A DNA stretch of 64,000 nt. It comes from Rhodanobacter sp. LX-99. Its GTDB lineage: Bacteria; Pseudomonadota; Gammaproteobacteria; Xanthomonadales; Rhodanobacteraceae. Below are positions 8,063-16,638 of the stretch, one piece after another. The stretch spans positions 620,001 through 684,000 of the forward strand of contig NZ_JAHFVL010000002.1 in the NCBI RefSeq assembly GCF_018599185.1, given 5' to 3'. Made by a program: the position numbers and the translations under genes. How positions within the stretch are numbered: position 1 is the stretch's first letter; each line of letters starts with the position of its first letter. The notes under the pieces were generated by a model, which did no database searches, was not told the origin of the DNA, and worked only from the letters and a program-made list of their open reading frames with translations.

Positions 8063-8824
8063 ATGCCTCATCCTGACCCCGCCACCATCGACCTCGCCGT
8101 CATCGGCGGCAGCGGCCTGTACAAGTTTCCGGGGCTGGAAAACGCCACGCGGCAGGCGGTGGATACGCCGTATGGCCCGGCATCCGGCGACGTGGTGACC
8201 GGCGACTTCGCCGGCAAGCGCGTGGCCTTCCTGGCCCGTCACGGCGAGAGCCACACGCTGCCGCCGCACCGGGTCAACTACCGCGCCAACCTGTGGGCGC
8301 TGCACAGCCTCGGCGCGCGCCGGGTAGTCGGGGTCAACGCGGTGGGCGGCATCCGCGGCGACATGGGGCCGCGGGTGATCGTGGTGCCCGACCAGCTGAT
8401 CGACTACACCCACGGCCGCTACACCAGCTACTGCGATGCCGAGGGTGCCGAGGTGAAGCACATCGACTTCAGCGAGCCGTACACCGAATCGCTGCGCCTG
8501 CGACTGCTGGCGGCGGCGCGCGCGGTGAACGTCGAGGTGATCGGCGGCGGCTGCTACGGCGCCACGCAGGGGCCGCGGCTGGAAACCCGCGCCGAGATCG
8601 CCCGGATGAAGCGCGACGGCTGCGACCTGGTCGGCATGACCGGCATGCCCGAGGCGGTGCTGGCGCGCGAGCTGGAGCTGGAATACGCCTGCCTGGCGCT
8701 GGTGGCGAACTTCGCCGCCGGCTGCGGCGACGAGGCGGAGATCAGCATCGAGGAAATCTTCGCGCACCTGGCGGCGGCTACCGCCGAAGTGCCGCGCATC
8801 CTCGCCGCACTGCTGGAAAGCTGA
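8063..8824 (+). CDS. S-methyl-5'-thioinosine/thioadenosine phosphorylase family
   Basis: A 253-residue nucleoside phosphorylase of the PNP/MTAP family: phosphate-site IGGSGLY at residue 10, FLARHGESHTLPPHRVNYRANLWAL, YGATQGPRLETRAEI, and GMTGMPEAVLARELEL. The order nagZ-hpt-phosphorylase recalls Pseudomonas aeruginosa, where PA3004 beside nagZ is a methylthioinosine phosphorylase that yields hypoxanthine. With hpt next door, methylthioinosine is the likelier substrate; methylthioadenosine is the alternative. The ATG at 8063 was chosen because upstream in-frame codons run back into the palindromic repeat. Confidence 0.85.
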   Translation: MPHPDPATIDLAVIGGSGLYKFPGLENATRQAVDTPYGPASGDVVTGDFAGKRVAFLARHGESHTLPPHRVNYRANLWALHSLGARRVVGVNAVGGIRGDMGPRVIVVPDQLIDYTHGRYTSYCDAEGAEVKHIDFSEPYTESLRLRLLAAARAVNVEVIGGGCYGATQGPRLETRAEIARMKRDGCDLVGMTGMPEAVLARELELEYACLALVANFAAGCGDEAEISIEEIFAHLAAATAEVPRILAALLES

Positions 8825-8864
8825 CCGCCGCGGCGAATTCCTGGACTGGCCGGATATTTTCGTA

Positions 8865-8892
8865 TTGCACTCGGCCTTCACATATTGATACT
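8865..8892 (+). promoter_or_regulatory. Possible sigma-70 promoter of the cold-shock gene
   Basis: TTGCAC at 8865-8870 and GATACT at 8887-8892 are separated by 16 bases in an AT-richer patch within the 159-base gap upstream of the csp gene. This leaves a leader of roughly 80-90 bases, as expected for cold-shock genes. Consensus reading only. Confidence 0.3.
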
Positions 8893-8983
8893 TTTCCCCG
8901 GCCAGGGCGGCGAACCGAAGGGGAGAACAATGGTTCAGCGCAGTTCCTGGCGCACCCATTCCATGGATCCAGAGGTTCACGCG

Positions 8984-9190
8984 ATGCGTTTCGGTACGGT
9001 CAAATGGTTCAACGATGCCAAGGGTTTCGGTTTCATCGCGCCTGAGGACGGCGGGGAGGACGTGTTCGTCCATTTTTCGGCGATCAATTCCAAGGGCTTC
9101 CGCAGCCTGCAGGAAGGTCAGCGCGTACAGTTCGAAGTGACCCAGGGCCCGAAGGGCGCCCAGGCATCGGCAGTCGAAGTGGCCGCCTGA
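8984..9190 (+). CDS. Cold-shock protein, CspA family
   Basis: A 68-residue single-stranded nucleic acid binding protein with both RNP motifs: KGFGFI (RNP1) and DVFVHF (RNP2), opening [10 protein letters not shown]. It acts as an RNA chaperone; whether it is cold-inducible cannot be told from sequence. A longer in-frame reading starting at 8885 would add 33 residues not found in the family, so the ATG at 8984 is used. A rho-independent terminator follows 31 bases downstream. Confidence 0.93.
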   Translation: MRFGTVKWFNDAKGFGFIAPEDGGEDVFVHFSAINSKGFRSLQEGQRVQFEVTQGPKGAQASAVEVAA

Positions 9191-9221
9191 TCAGCCAGGC
9201 ACACGTTGCACAGCAAGAACG

Positions 9222-9250
9222 AAACCCCGCATCCTGTGCGGGGTTTTTAT
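9222..9250 (+). terminator. Rho-independent terminator after csp
   Basis: Stem AAACCCCGCA (9222-9231) pairs with TGCGGGGTTT (9237-9246) across a five-base loop and runs into a T-rich tail. It closes the cold-shock transcript and lies only 22 bases before the next start codon, so the asparaginase gene must use a very close promoter or read-through. Confidence 0.88.
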
Positions 9251-9271
9251 TTTCGTGAGCGGGAGAACGTG

Positions 9272-10321
9272 ATGACTGACCGCAGGCAGTTCCTCAAGGC
9301 ATCCGTGCTGGGGGCATCGGCCTCGATGCTGGCCTGGGGCGGCAAGCTGGTTGCCGGACCGGCACTGAAGACGCCGGCGACGGCGACCGTGCGGGTGGTT
9401 TCGACCTGGGACTTCGGCGTGGCGGCGAACCAGGCGGCATGGACCATCCTCGGCAAGGGCGGCCATGCGCTGGACGCGGTCGAGTTCGGCGTGCAGGTGC
9501 CGGAGTCGGACCTGAAGAACCACAGCGTCGGCAAGGGCGGCTACCCGGACCGCGACGGCCACGTCACCCTCGACGCCAGCATCATGGACGCCGACGGCAG
9601 TTGCGGCGCGGTGGCCGCGCTCGAGCACATCGAGCATCCGATCTCGGTGGCGCGGCGGGTGATGGAGCGCACGCCGCACGTGCTGCTGGTCGGCGAAGGC
9701 GCGCTGCAGTTCGCGCTGGAGCAGGGCTTCAAGAAGCAGGACCTGCTCACGCCGGAAGCCGAGCAGGCCTGGCACGAATGGCTGAAGACGGCGAAGTACC
9801 AGCCCTCGATCAACAGCGAGGTGCACGACTACGGCAAGGGCGGCAAGACGGGCATGCCCGGCGGCAAGGACAACCATGACACCATCGGCATGCTGGCGCT
9901 GGACGCGCACGGAAGGCTGGCCGGTGCCTGCACCACCAGCGGCATGGCGTGGAAGATGCGCGGCCGCGTCGGCGACAGCCCGATCATCGGCGCCGGTCTG
10001 TACGTGGACGGCGAGGTCGGCGGCGCCACCTCCACCGGCGTGGGCGAGGAAGTGATCCGCAACGCGGGGAGCTTCCTGGTGGTTGAACTGATGCGCCAGG
10101 GCCGCTCGCCGCACGAAGCCTGCAAGGAAGCGGTGATGCGCATCGTCAAGAAGCGCCGCGAAGCCTCCAAGACCCTGCAGGTCGGCTTCCTCGCCATGAA
10201 CCGTGCCGGCGAGGTCGGCGCCTACGCCATCCAGCACGGCTTCTCCTATGCCGTGTGCGATGCGAAAAAGCAGGACGCCCTGATCCCCTCGCAAAGCGTC
10301 TACACGACGAGCTACTCATGA
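9272..10321 (+). CDS. N4-(beta-N-acetylglucosaminyl)-L-asparaginase, Tat-exported
   Basis: A 349-residue Ntn-hydrolase of the glycosylasparaginase family. It begins with a twin-arginine signal (DRRQFLKAS then a hydrophobic stretch ending about residue 30), so it is exported folded to the periplasm. The autoproteolytic site is HDTIGML, the Thr becoming the N-terminal nucleophile of the beta chain; GGATSTGVGEEVIRNAGS is the downstream substrate-binding segment. It would cleave GlcNAc-asparagine bonds of glycopeptides. The ATG at 9272 is used; upstream in-frame codons belong to the terminator. cutC follows 12 bases later. Confidence 0.9.
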   Translation: MTDRRQFLKASVLGASASMLAWGGKLVAGPALKTPATATVRVVSTWDFGVAANQAAWTILGKGGHALDAVEFGVQVPESDLKNHSVGKGGYPDRDGHVTLDASIMDADGSCGAVAALEHIEHPISVARRVMERTPHVLLVGEGALQFALEQGFKKQDLLTPEAEQAWHEWLKTAKYQPSINSEVHDYGKGGKTGMPGGKDNHDTIGMLALDAHGRLAGACTTSGMAWKMRGRVGDSPIIGAGLYVDGEVGGATSTGVGEEVIRNAGSFLVVELMRQGRSPHEACKEAVMRIVKKRREASKTLQVGFLAMNRAGEVGAYAIQHGFSYAVCDAKKQDALIPSQSVYTTSYS

Positions 10322-10333
10322 TCCCGCTTGCCC

Positions 10334-11068
10334 ATGATGCTTGAGATCGCCGCCAACTCGATCGCCTCCGCGCTGGCCGCGCAAGAGGGCGGAGCAGGGC
10401 GGGTCGAACTCTGCACGGCGCTGGAACTGGGCGGCCTCACGCCGTCGCACGCGCAGATCGCGCTGGCCCGCGAACGCCTGCGCATCCCGCTGTACGTGTT
10501 GATCCGCCCGCGCGCCGGCGACTTCCTCTACAGCGAGCTGGAATGCGAGGCCATGCAGCGCGACATCGAAACCTGCGTGGCGCTGGGCTGCGACGGCGTG
10601 GTGCTCGGCATGCTCGACGCCGAGGGCAACGTGGACATCGCGCGCTGCCGCACGCTGATCGCCGCCGCCGGAAAACTTGGCGTCACCTTCCACCGCGCCT
10701 TCGACCTCACGCGTGATCCGTTGTCGTCACTCGGTGACTTGATCCAACTCGGGTGCGAACGCGTGCTGACGTCGGGAGCGCAAGCCAGTGCATGGGAAGG
10801 CGCGGAGCTGATTCGCCGGCTGGTCGAGCTGGCGGCCGGGCGCATCGTCGTGATGCCCGGCGCGGGAGTGGGCGTCGGGAACATCGGCAAGTTGCACGAG
10901 ATCACCGGCGCCAGCGAGTTCCACGCGTCGGCAAAACGGCAGCATCCGTCCGGCATGCGGTGGCAGCCGGAGCTGCTGAAGGACATGCAGGGTGGGGAGC
11001 TGCGCAGCGATGTGGAGCAGGTACGAGGCATGGTCGCGGCGTTGAACGGCGCGGCTGCATCACGCTGA
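10334..11068 (+). CDS. cutC: CutC family protein
   Basis: A 244-residue TIM-barrel protein. MMLEIAANSIASALAAQEGGAGRVELC is the classic CutC opening, followed by IRPRAGDFLYS, GVVLGML, VTFHRAFDLTRDP, VLTSGAQASAWEG and VMPGAGVGVGNI. First linked to copper homeostasis in E. coli; that role is disputed and the enzyme activity is unknown. ATG at 10334 or 10337. It follows the asparaginase by 12 bases and is probably co-transcribed. Confidence 0.93.
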   Translation: MMLEIAANSIASALAAQEGGAGRVELCTALELGGLTPSHAQIALARERLRIPLYVLIRPRAGDFLYSELECEAMQRDIETCVALGCDGVVLGMLDAEGNVDIARCRTLIAAAGKLGVTFHRAFDLTRDPLSSLGDLIQLGCERVLTSGAQASAWEGAELIRRLVELAAGRIVVMPGAGVGVGNIGKLHEITGASEFHASAKRQHPSGMRWQPELLKDMQGGELRSDVEQVRGMVAALNGAAASR

Positions 11069-11243
11069 CCGGCTGCGAGACGGATGGCAGGCTCAGGCCG
11101 CAACGAGGAAGCCGGACCATGGGTTCCTTGAGACCAGCGTTTGCAAGGAAATTTGCCTGAAGAGACTAGACTTCCTGGCGAAATCTGCTTCACGTTGGGC
11201 CACAGCGAATATCCACACACCCATCGACGCATAGGAGAGAACC

Positions 11244-11648
11244 GTGAGCAAACAGATATTCGTCAACCTCCCGGTCGCCGATCTCCCGAAGTCAGTGGCC
11301 TTCTTCGAAGCGCTCGGCTTTTCACGGAACCCGCAGATGGGCGATGACTCTGGCGCGTGCATCGTCGTCAGCGACACGATTTTCGTGATGCTGGCTACGC
11401 ATGCCAGGTTTCGTGACTTCACGCCCAAAGCCATCTGCGACACCAGCAAGGCCGTCGAGGTTTTGCTCAACCTCCATTGCGAGAGTCGCGACGAGGTGGA
11501 TGGTCTCGTGGCCAAGGCGCTCGCCGCGGGCGGTTCGACCTACGACGAGCCGGAAGATCTCGGCTTCATGTACTCGCACAGCTTCGTCGATCCGGACGGC
11601 CATGGCTGGGGCCTCTTCCACATCAGCGCCACGCCGGCACAGGAGTGA
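11244..11648 (+). CDS. VOC family (glyoxalase/bleomycin-resistance-like) protein
   Basis: A 134-residue protein with two beta-alpha-beta-beta-beta modules: IFVNLPVADLPKSVAFFEALGF at the N-terminus and YSHSFVDPDGHGWGLFHI at the C-terminus, characteristic of the VOC superfamily. It resembles the PhnB/YycE-like extradiol-dioxygenase-fold proteins often annotated as lactoylglutathione lyase relatives. Substrate unknown. GTG start at 11244 with AGGAGAGA just upstream. Confidence 0.85.
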   Translation: MSKQIFVNLPVADLPKSVAFFEALGFSRNPQMGDDSGACIVVSDTIFVMLATHARFRDFTPKAICDTSKAVEVLLNLHCESRDEVDGLVAKALAAGGSTYDEPEDLGFMYSHSFVDPDGHGWGLFHISATPAQE

Positions 11649-11669
11649 CCGTAGACCTTTCGCAACAAT

Positions 11670-11840
11670 GACATGCGATCCCTGCCTTCGCAGGGATGAC
11701 GATGTGGGAGGTTTTTGCTCGTCATTCCGACGAAGGCAGGGATCGCGTGTCGCACTTCAGCTCTTCAACAACGAAGCTGGCCATCCTCTCGGCCTTTTGC
11801 AGCAGCAACTGCGATTCCGGCCTACGCCGGAATGACGAGT
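11670..11840. repeat. Nested inverted-repeat intergenic element
   Basis: A perfect 16-base pair of arms GCGATCCCTGCCTTCG (11675-11690) and CGAAGGCAGGGATCGC (11731-11746) is joined by a second pair CTCGTCATTCC (11719-11729) and GGAATGACGAG (11829-11839), plus a small hairpin ATTCCGGC/GCCGGAAT at 11814-11833. The motifs (GTCATTCC..GAAGGC) match the dispersed palindromic repeats common in this lineage. It fills most of the VOC-fabV gap; no gene is seen there. Confidence 0.75.
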
Positions 11841-11933
11841 AAAAACCGGGCCGCCCGGCACTCCCTACGGCAGCGCATGGCCCCCAGCTTGGTTAAGATG
11901 ACGAATTGCCGAACAGCAGCAGGAGCCACCCGA

Positions 11934-13136
11934 GTGATCATCAAGCCCAAAGTCCGCGGATTCATCTGCATCACCGCCCACCCGGTCGGTTGCGAGCGCA
12001 ACGTGCTCGACCAGATCAAGGTCACCCAGGCCGCGGGCCACGACAAAACCAAGGGTCCGAAGCGGGTGCTGGTGATCGGCGCCTCCACCGGCTACGGGCT
12101 GGCCTCGCGCATCACCGCCGCGTTCGGCTACGGCGCAGCCACGCTCGGCGTGTTCTTCGAGAAGCCCAGCAGCCACGAGAAGACCGGCACCGCCGGCTGG
12201 TACAACTCCGCCGCGTTCGACAAGGCGGCCAAAGCCGCCGGCCTGTACAGCAAGTCGATTAACGCCGACGCGTTCGCCCACGAAACCCGCGCCAAGGCCA
12301 TCGAGATCATCAAGAACGAGATGGGCGGCCCGATCGACCTGGTGGTCTATTCGCTGGCCTCGCCCGTGCGCAAGCTGCCGGACACCGGCGAGGTGGTGCG
12401 CTCGGCGCTCAAGACCATCGGCGCGCCGTTCCACAACACCTCGGTCGACACCAACAAGGACACCGTGATCGAGGCCACCGTCGAGCCGGCCACCGAGCAG
12501 GAAATCAAGGACACCGTGACCGTGATGGGCGGCGAGGACTGGGCGCTGTGGATCGACGCGCTGAGCGCCGCCGGCGTGCTCGCCGAACACGCCAAGACCG
12601 TCGCCTACAGCTACATCGGCACCGAGATCACCTGGCCGATGTACTGGCACGGCACCCTGGGCCAGGCCAAGCAGCACCTGGACAACACCGCGAAGCAACT
12701 GCGCAGCCGCCACCCCGGCCTCGACGCCTACGTCGGCGTGATGAAGTCCGTCGTCACCCAGGCCAGCGCCGCCATCCCGGTGATCCCGCTGTACGTGTCC
12801 ATCGCCTTCAAGATCATGAAGGAGAAGGGCATCCACGAAGGCCCGATCGAGCAGGCCAACCGCCTGTTCCACGACCGCCTCTATCGTGCCGATGGAAAAG
12901 CTGCGCCCACCGACGACGAAGGCCGCCTGCGCCTGGACGACTGGGAACTGCGCGACGACGTGCAGATCCCCTGCAAGACGATCTGGCCCACCGTCACCAC
13001 CGAAAACCTCAAGCAGATCACCGACTACGCCGGCTACAAGCACGAGTTTTTGCAGCTGTTCGGGTTTGACCGGGCGGATGTGGACTATGACGCCGAGGTG
13101 GAGGCGGATCGGCGGTTTGATTGTTTGGAGGGGTGA
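11934..13136 (+). CDS. fabV: Enoyl-[acyl-carrier-protein] reductase FabV
   Basis: A 400-residue NADH-dependent enoyl-ACP reductase completing each fatty acid elongation round. The opening [23 protein letters not shown], the cofactor loop [12 protein letters not shown], and the Tyr/Lys catalytic region ([28 protein letters not shown]) are diagnostic; FabV is larger than FabI and is generally triclosan-insensitive. Start is GTG at 11934 with AGGAG nine bases upstream; the longer in-frame reading from 11715 runs into the palindromic element. Confidence 0.96.
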   Translation: MIIKPKVRGFICITAHPVGCERNVLDQIKVTQAAGHDKTKGPKRVLVIGASTGYGLASRITAAFGYGAATLGVFFEKPSSHEKTGTAGWYNSAAFDKAAKAAGLYSKSINADAFAHETRAKAIEIIKNEMGGPIDLVVYSLASPVRKLPDTGEVVRSALKTIGAPFHNTSVDTNKDTVIEATVEPATEQEIKDTVTVMGGEDWALWIDALSAAGVLAEHAKTVAYSYIGTEITWPMYWHGTLGQAKQHLDNTAKQLRSRHPGLDAYVGVMKSVVTQASAAIPVIPLYVSIAFKIMKEKGIHEGPIEQANRLFHDRLYRADGKAAPTDDEGRLRLDDWELRDDVQIPCKTIWPTVTTENLKQITDYAGYKHEFLQLFGFDRADVDYDAEVEADRRFDCLEG

Positions 13137-13148
13137 GATTGTTTGCTG

Positions 13149-13176
13149 GCCGCTGAAGTCGCGTGGCTTCAGCGGC
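13149..13176. repeat. Perfect hairpin after fabV
   Basis: GCCGCTGAAG (13149-13158) and CTTCAGCGGC (13167-13176) form a 10-base-pair stem with an eight-base loop, 12 bases after the fabV stop. No T-tract follows. It marks the left edge of the accessory island; it may limit read-through from fabV or be a dispersed repeat. Confidence 0.6.
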
Positions 13177-13397
13177 TACGGCTTATGACCTCTGAAGTGC
13201 ACATTGACCCGGACTTTCACGCGGGGTAGACGACTGATGGCGGGCTTCTAGCTTCATCGATCGTCTCTCTTTGATCTCTGGTAAATATCGGCTAGGCGTC
13301 CATTGACGATGGGAGTGCTGTGCTTAATTATGCAAGGGTGTCCCTCTGTTTCTGACTGGGGCGACGACAGCAAACAGTGCGACAGGGAGCAGGGGCA

Positions 13398-14648
13398 ATG
13401 ACGCAAGAAGTCAAAAATCTCAGATTGAAGGACTTAGTTCTATGGACCGAAAACCCTAGGGACAGCATTGATCCAGGTGCGAATGACCAAGGCATTATAG
13501 ATAAAGCCCTTGAAGACAGTTCATCAAAGTGGAACCTATTGAAGCTCGCGAAGGATATGGGCGATTACTATGACTTCAGTGAGCTTCCGACGATTGTTTT
13601 TCATGGGAAAAAGCCTGTTGTTTATGATGGCAATAGACGAGTGATTCTTGGGAAAGTTAAGCAAAAGCTGGCTTCCGCTCCAAATATCGATATTGACTCG
13701 CTTCCGGACGTTCCTCTGGAAATTCCCTGCAACGTTTGCTCAAAAGACATCGCTCTGCAGAACGTTTACAGGAAACATGCAGACACAGGGTCTTGGCTTC
13801 CCTTGGAGCGAGACATATTTTTGCATAAACACATGCGACAACCGAAAAGTCCATTTTTGGTGATTGAGGAAAGTACTGGGGTAATTAGTGGACATCCACA
13901 CCTTAATCAGCGGTTTGTGAAAGAAGAGATATTCCGGGATGATCAACTGGCCCGGCTAGGGATGGCAGTGCAAGGGGATAAGCTCCTCACCAAGCACTCA
14001 TCGGAGGAAACTCGAGCAATTCTTGAGGATGTCTCGCGCAAGGTGGCCGCAAAAGAAATATCGACTCGGCATAACCGCGGCAAGGTTCTGGAGGTCCTCG
14101 ATCCTTCTCACCAGAAAATGATTGACGAACACAAGGGGAGATCCGCGCACGATGTGGATCTCAAGGCGTCAGAGCGTTCTGACGCTGAGACTGCCTCTTC
14201 AAATTCGCGCCAGAGCAAGCGCGTTCGAACGAAAGCGAACGAGATATTTGGTGGCACGCTGTACCTCCGAGCGGGGGCGGTTTCCAACTTATATCGGGAC
14301 ATTGTCGACCTTCATCGGTTTTACGCTGAAAACAAGAAGAACTTATCGGAGGCATTTCCCTGTCTTATACGTATGGCGCTTCGTCTAATTTCTGAAGCTG
14401 CGGCCGGCGACATGAAACAATCTATGGATCAGTATTTAAAATCACGTTTCCAGAAGGTGAAAAGTGCATTGAGTAAGGACGCCAAAACGACGCTTTCGAA
14501 CTGTAACGTGACCGAGACGAGCATCATTCAGTTACTTCACACGGGGGCACACAACTACGCTGCGGCGGCCAACTTGGATCAAACGATAGCTATGTCCATA
14601 GTGATTGGCGCCATCCTCACAGAGTCTCATGGGAAAGCGGCAAAATGA
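13398..14648 (+). CDS. ParB/Srx-fold-like protein, putative defence component
   Basis: A 416-residue protein of unknown function. The N-terminal about 90 residues resemble the ParB/Srx-like fold: LRLKDLVLWTENPRD (NPR at 19-21) and VVYDGNRRVILGKV (DGNRR at 77-81), the phosphate/nucleotide-binding boxes of ParB-like proteins. The rest is helical, with a charged Ser/Lys/Arg linker around residues 255-285. It overlaps the following methyltransferase by four bases (ATGA), so the two are probably co-translated and act together. Base composition is visibly richer in A+T than the flanking genes, a sign of recent transfer. A ParB-like protein paired with a methyltransferase could be a nuclease, CTPase switch or regulator; this is inference. 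Confidence 0.6.
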   Translation: MTQEVKNLRLKDLVLWTENPRDSIDPGANDQGIIDKALEDSSSKWNLLKLAKDMGDYYDFSELPTIVFHGKKPVVYDGNRRVILGKVKQKLASAPNIDIDSLPDVPLEIPCNVCSKDIALQNVYRKHADTGSWLPLERDIFLHKHMRQPKSPFLVIEESTGVISGHPHLNQRFVKEEIFRDDQLARLGMAVQGDKLLTKHSSEETRAILEDVSRKVAAKEISTRHNRGKVLEVLDPSHQKMIDEHKGRSAHDVDLKASERSDAETASSNSRQSKRVRTKANEIFGGTLYLRAGAVSNLYRDIVDLHRFYAENKKNLSEAFPCLIRMALRLISEAAAGDMKQSMDQYLKSRFQKVKSALSKDAKTTLSNCNVTETSIIQLLHTGAHNYAAAANLDQTIAMSIVIGAILTESHGKAAK

Positions 14649-15508
14649 TGAGCCACTTTTGCTCTCCATTACGCTATCCGGGAGGAAAGAACTGTATCTT
14701 CCCGTTTGTCTCCCAGTTGTTTCATGAAAACGGCCTTATTGGATCGGCTTATGCCGAGCCGTACGCGGGCGGGGCGGGTTTGGCGCTTAGATTGCTCTTT
14801 GGAGAATTCGTTGAGCGAATCTATATAAACGACCTCGATCGTTCTGTCTTCGCTTTTTGGACCTCGATTCTGTCTCGTCCGGACGACTTCTGTCGATGGA
14901 TCGAAGATGTCGAGGTGACGACGGATACTTGGCACAAGTTTAAGGAAATGCAGAATATTGCCTCTGAGGTGGGATTATTTGAGCTGGCTCAGTCGACTTT
15001 CTTCCTAAATAGAACGAATGTGTCTGGTGTATTGAAGGGTGGGATCATCGGTGGTTACGAGCAGAAAGGTAAGTATAAGATTGATGCTCGTTTCAATAAG
15101 GCAGATCTCATAGCTAGGATACAAAAGATATCCATGTTCAGGAGTAGAATTGCAGTTTCAAATATGGATGGACTTGCCTTCGTTAGAAAGATGGACAACC
15201 GGCAAGAAGACGTATTCATATATCTCGATCCTCCTTACTTTCAGAAAGGTTCAGATCTTTATATGAACTTTTATATGAAAAGAGATCACGAGCGGCTCTC
15301 AAAACATGTACATAAGATGAAAAAGAAGTGGATGGTATCTTACGATAGTCATGACTTCATTTTAAATCTCTATGCGTCAAAGAGTAGGATTCGCTACAGG
15401 TTATCGCAAAGCGCATCCAACCGAGTGGGGGACGAGGTGTTAATCTTCTCTGAAGGATTGTCCTTTGCCCAGTCGCTTGGGGCGCTTAATTCACCAATTG
15501 CTTTGTAG
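14645..15508 (+). CDS. D12-class DNA N6-adenine methyltransferase
   Basis: A 287-residue Dam-like DNA methyltransferase. Signatures in order: PLRYPGGKNCIFPF near residue 9 (the RYxGGK motif of D12 enzymes), the SAM pocket EPYAGGAGLALRL at 38-50, YINDLDRSVFAFW, and the catalytic DPPY at 196-199 in FIYLDPPYFQKGS. The target cannot be read from sequence; it is more divergent than host Dam and carries low-GC codon use, like the ParB-like gene whose stop it overlaps. It may protect self DNA against the nuclease encoded downstream, or serve an epigenetic role with the ParB-like partner. Confidence 0.85.
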   Translation: MMSHFCSPLRYPGGKNCIFPFVSQLFHENGLIGSAYAEPYAGGAGLALRLLFGEFVERIYINDLDRSVFAFWTSILSRPDDFCRWIEDVEVTTDTWHKFKEMQNIASEVGLFELAQSTFFLNRTNVSGVLKGGIIGGYEQKGKYKIDARFNKADLIARIQKISMFRSRIAVSNMDGLAFVRKMDNRQEDVFIYLDPPYFQKGSDLYMNFYMKRDHERLSKHVHKMKKKWMVSYDSHDFILNLYASKSRIRYRLSQSASNRVGDEVLIFSEGLSFAQSLGALNSPIAL

Positions 15509-15626
15509 AAAGTTCTATTAGATTGCTTTATTCCGAACAGCAAAACGAGATCAGGTTGAGATGGCCCCGATCTTTTGACCGTCACCAGCCGCCCGAGCGC
15601 CGACCCTACACAGGACAGCTCCGCAC

Positions 15627-16535
15627 ATGTTCGATGTGTTCACCGAAGAAGTCGAAGTGCTCATCAAGGACGGTATTGCCAACCTCTATTGGTACAAGGC
15701 CGACCTACACAAGGGGTGGCTTAGGTCCGGTGTGCCAGAACGGTTGCGGGACGAGGTTCATCGCCTTCGTGACGGCGATGGCAAGCCGCTATCGAAGCGC
15801 CTCCAGATGGATGCACTATACGAGCGGCTTCGTGGTGGCGACTATGACCGACGGCTCGAAGTCTCCCGGAACTTCGTGCGCATCCTGATCGAGCATGAGA
15901 ACTTCACGCCACAGGACAAAAACCACAGAATCGACGTGGCACGTCGCAGCCAGCTGGAGCTTCTTGAGCTGATTCGCCGGCAGGAAAAAGATCGCGAGTA
16001 CAAGGACAACATCCGCGCACGCGCTGCAAAGGTTGTGCGGGAGACCTACGATTCAAAGCTCAACGAGCTTCGGGCCAAGTTCATCGAAGCGAACGATGTA
16101 GAGCCGCAGAAGCGCGGCTACCTTCTGGAATCGCTGTTCACGGAACTGATGCGCATCAGCGGCATCCCCGTCGAGGAGCCTTTCCGCATTGTTGGGGAGC
16201 AGCTCGATGGCGCCATCAAGTACGACGGGCACTACTACCTGCTTGAACTCAAATGGACAGCCGCCAAGGCAGATCCCAAAGAGATCGGCCATTTCTTCTT
16301 CAAGGTGGAGGGGAAGTTCGGTGCCCGCGGCCTCTTCCTGTCCATGAACGGGTTCACAGAAGGAGCCCTACTTAGCCTTCCTACCGGCAAAAGCCTCAAT
16401 ATGCTGCTGCTCGACGGCACCCACTTGGCGAACGTGATTTTCGGTCACTACAAATTCCAAGAGCTGCTCGAGCACGCCATCCGGCAAGCGACGCTCAAGG
16501 GCGAGATCTACTGCACCCATCAGCTTCAAGGCTAA
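15627..16535 (+). CDS. PD-(D/E)XK restriction endonuclease-like protein
   Basis: A 302-residue protein. The C-terminal half looks like an Mrr/type II style nuclease core: a helix with Glu168 (RGYLLESLF), Asp194 (EQLDGAI), then Glu207-x-Lys209 (LLELKW), followed by a long helix region (HFFFKVEGKF). The N-terminal half (MFDVFTEEVEVLIKDGIANLYWYKADLHKGW) is charged and helical, perhaps for target recognition or oligomerisation. It lies 118 bases after the D12 methyltransferase on the same strand. Its base composition is closer to the host than that pair, so it may have arrived separately. Nuclease activity is inferred from the motif; the target is unknown. Confidence 0.65.
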   Translation: MFDVFTEEVEVLIKDGIANLYWYKADLHKGWLRSGVPERLRDEVHRLRDGDGKPLSKRLQMDALYERLRGGDYDRRLEVSRNFVRILIEHENFTPQDKNHRIDVARRSQLELLELIRRQEKDREYKDNIRARAAKVVRETYDSKLNELRAKFIEANDVEPQKRGYLLESLFTELMRISGIPVEEPFRIVGEQLDGAIKYDGHYYLLELKWTAAKADPKEIGHFFFKVEGKFGARGLFLSMNGFTEGALLSLPTGKSLNMLLLDGTHLANVIFGHYKFQELLEHAIRQATLKGEIYCTHQLQG

Positions 16536-16638
16536 AGCGTCCCCAGAACTATCGGAATCAGGTTCACTTATCCACACCTGTCTTGACTCCCCTCCATGGC
16601 CGTAGCAGACTCGTTTGCAAGGAGCGTAGAAACTCCTC

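Noticed and set aside
13200..13397. Attachment site or integrase for the accessory island
   Set aside because: No tRNA end, no direct repeat matched at 20343-20431, and no integrase gene; island edges remain undefined.
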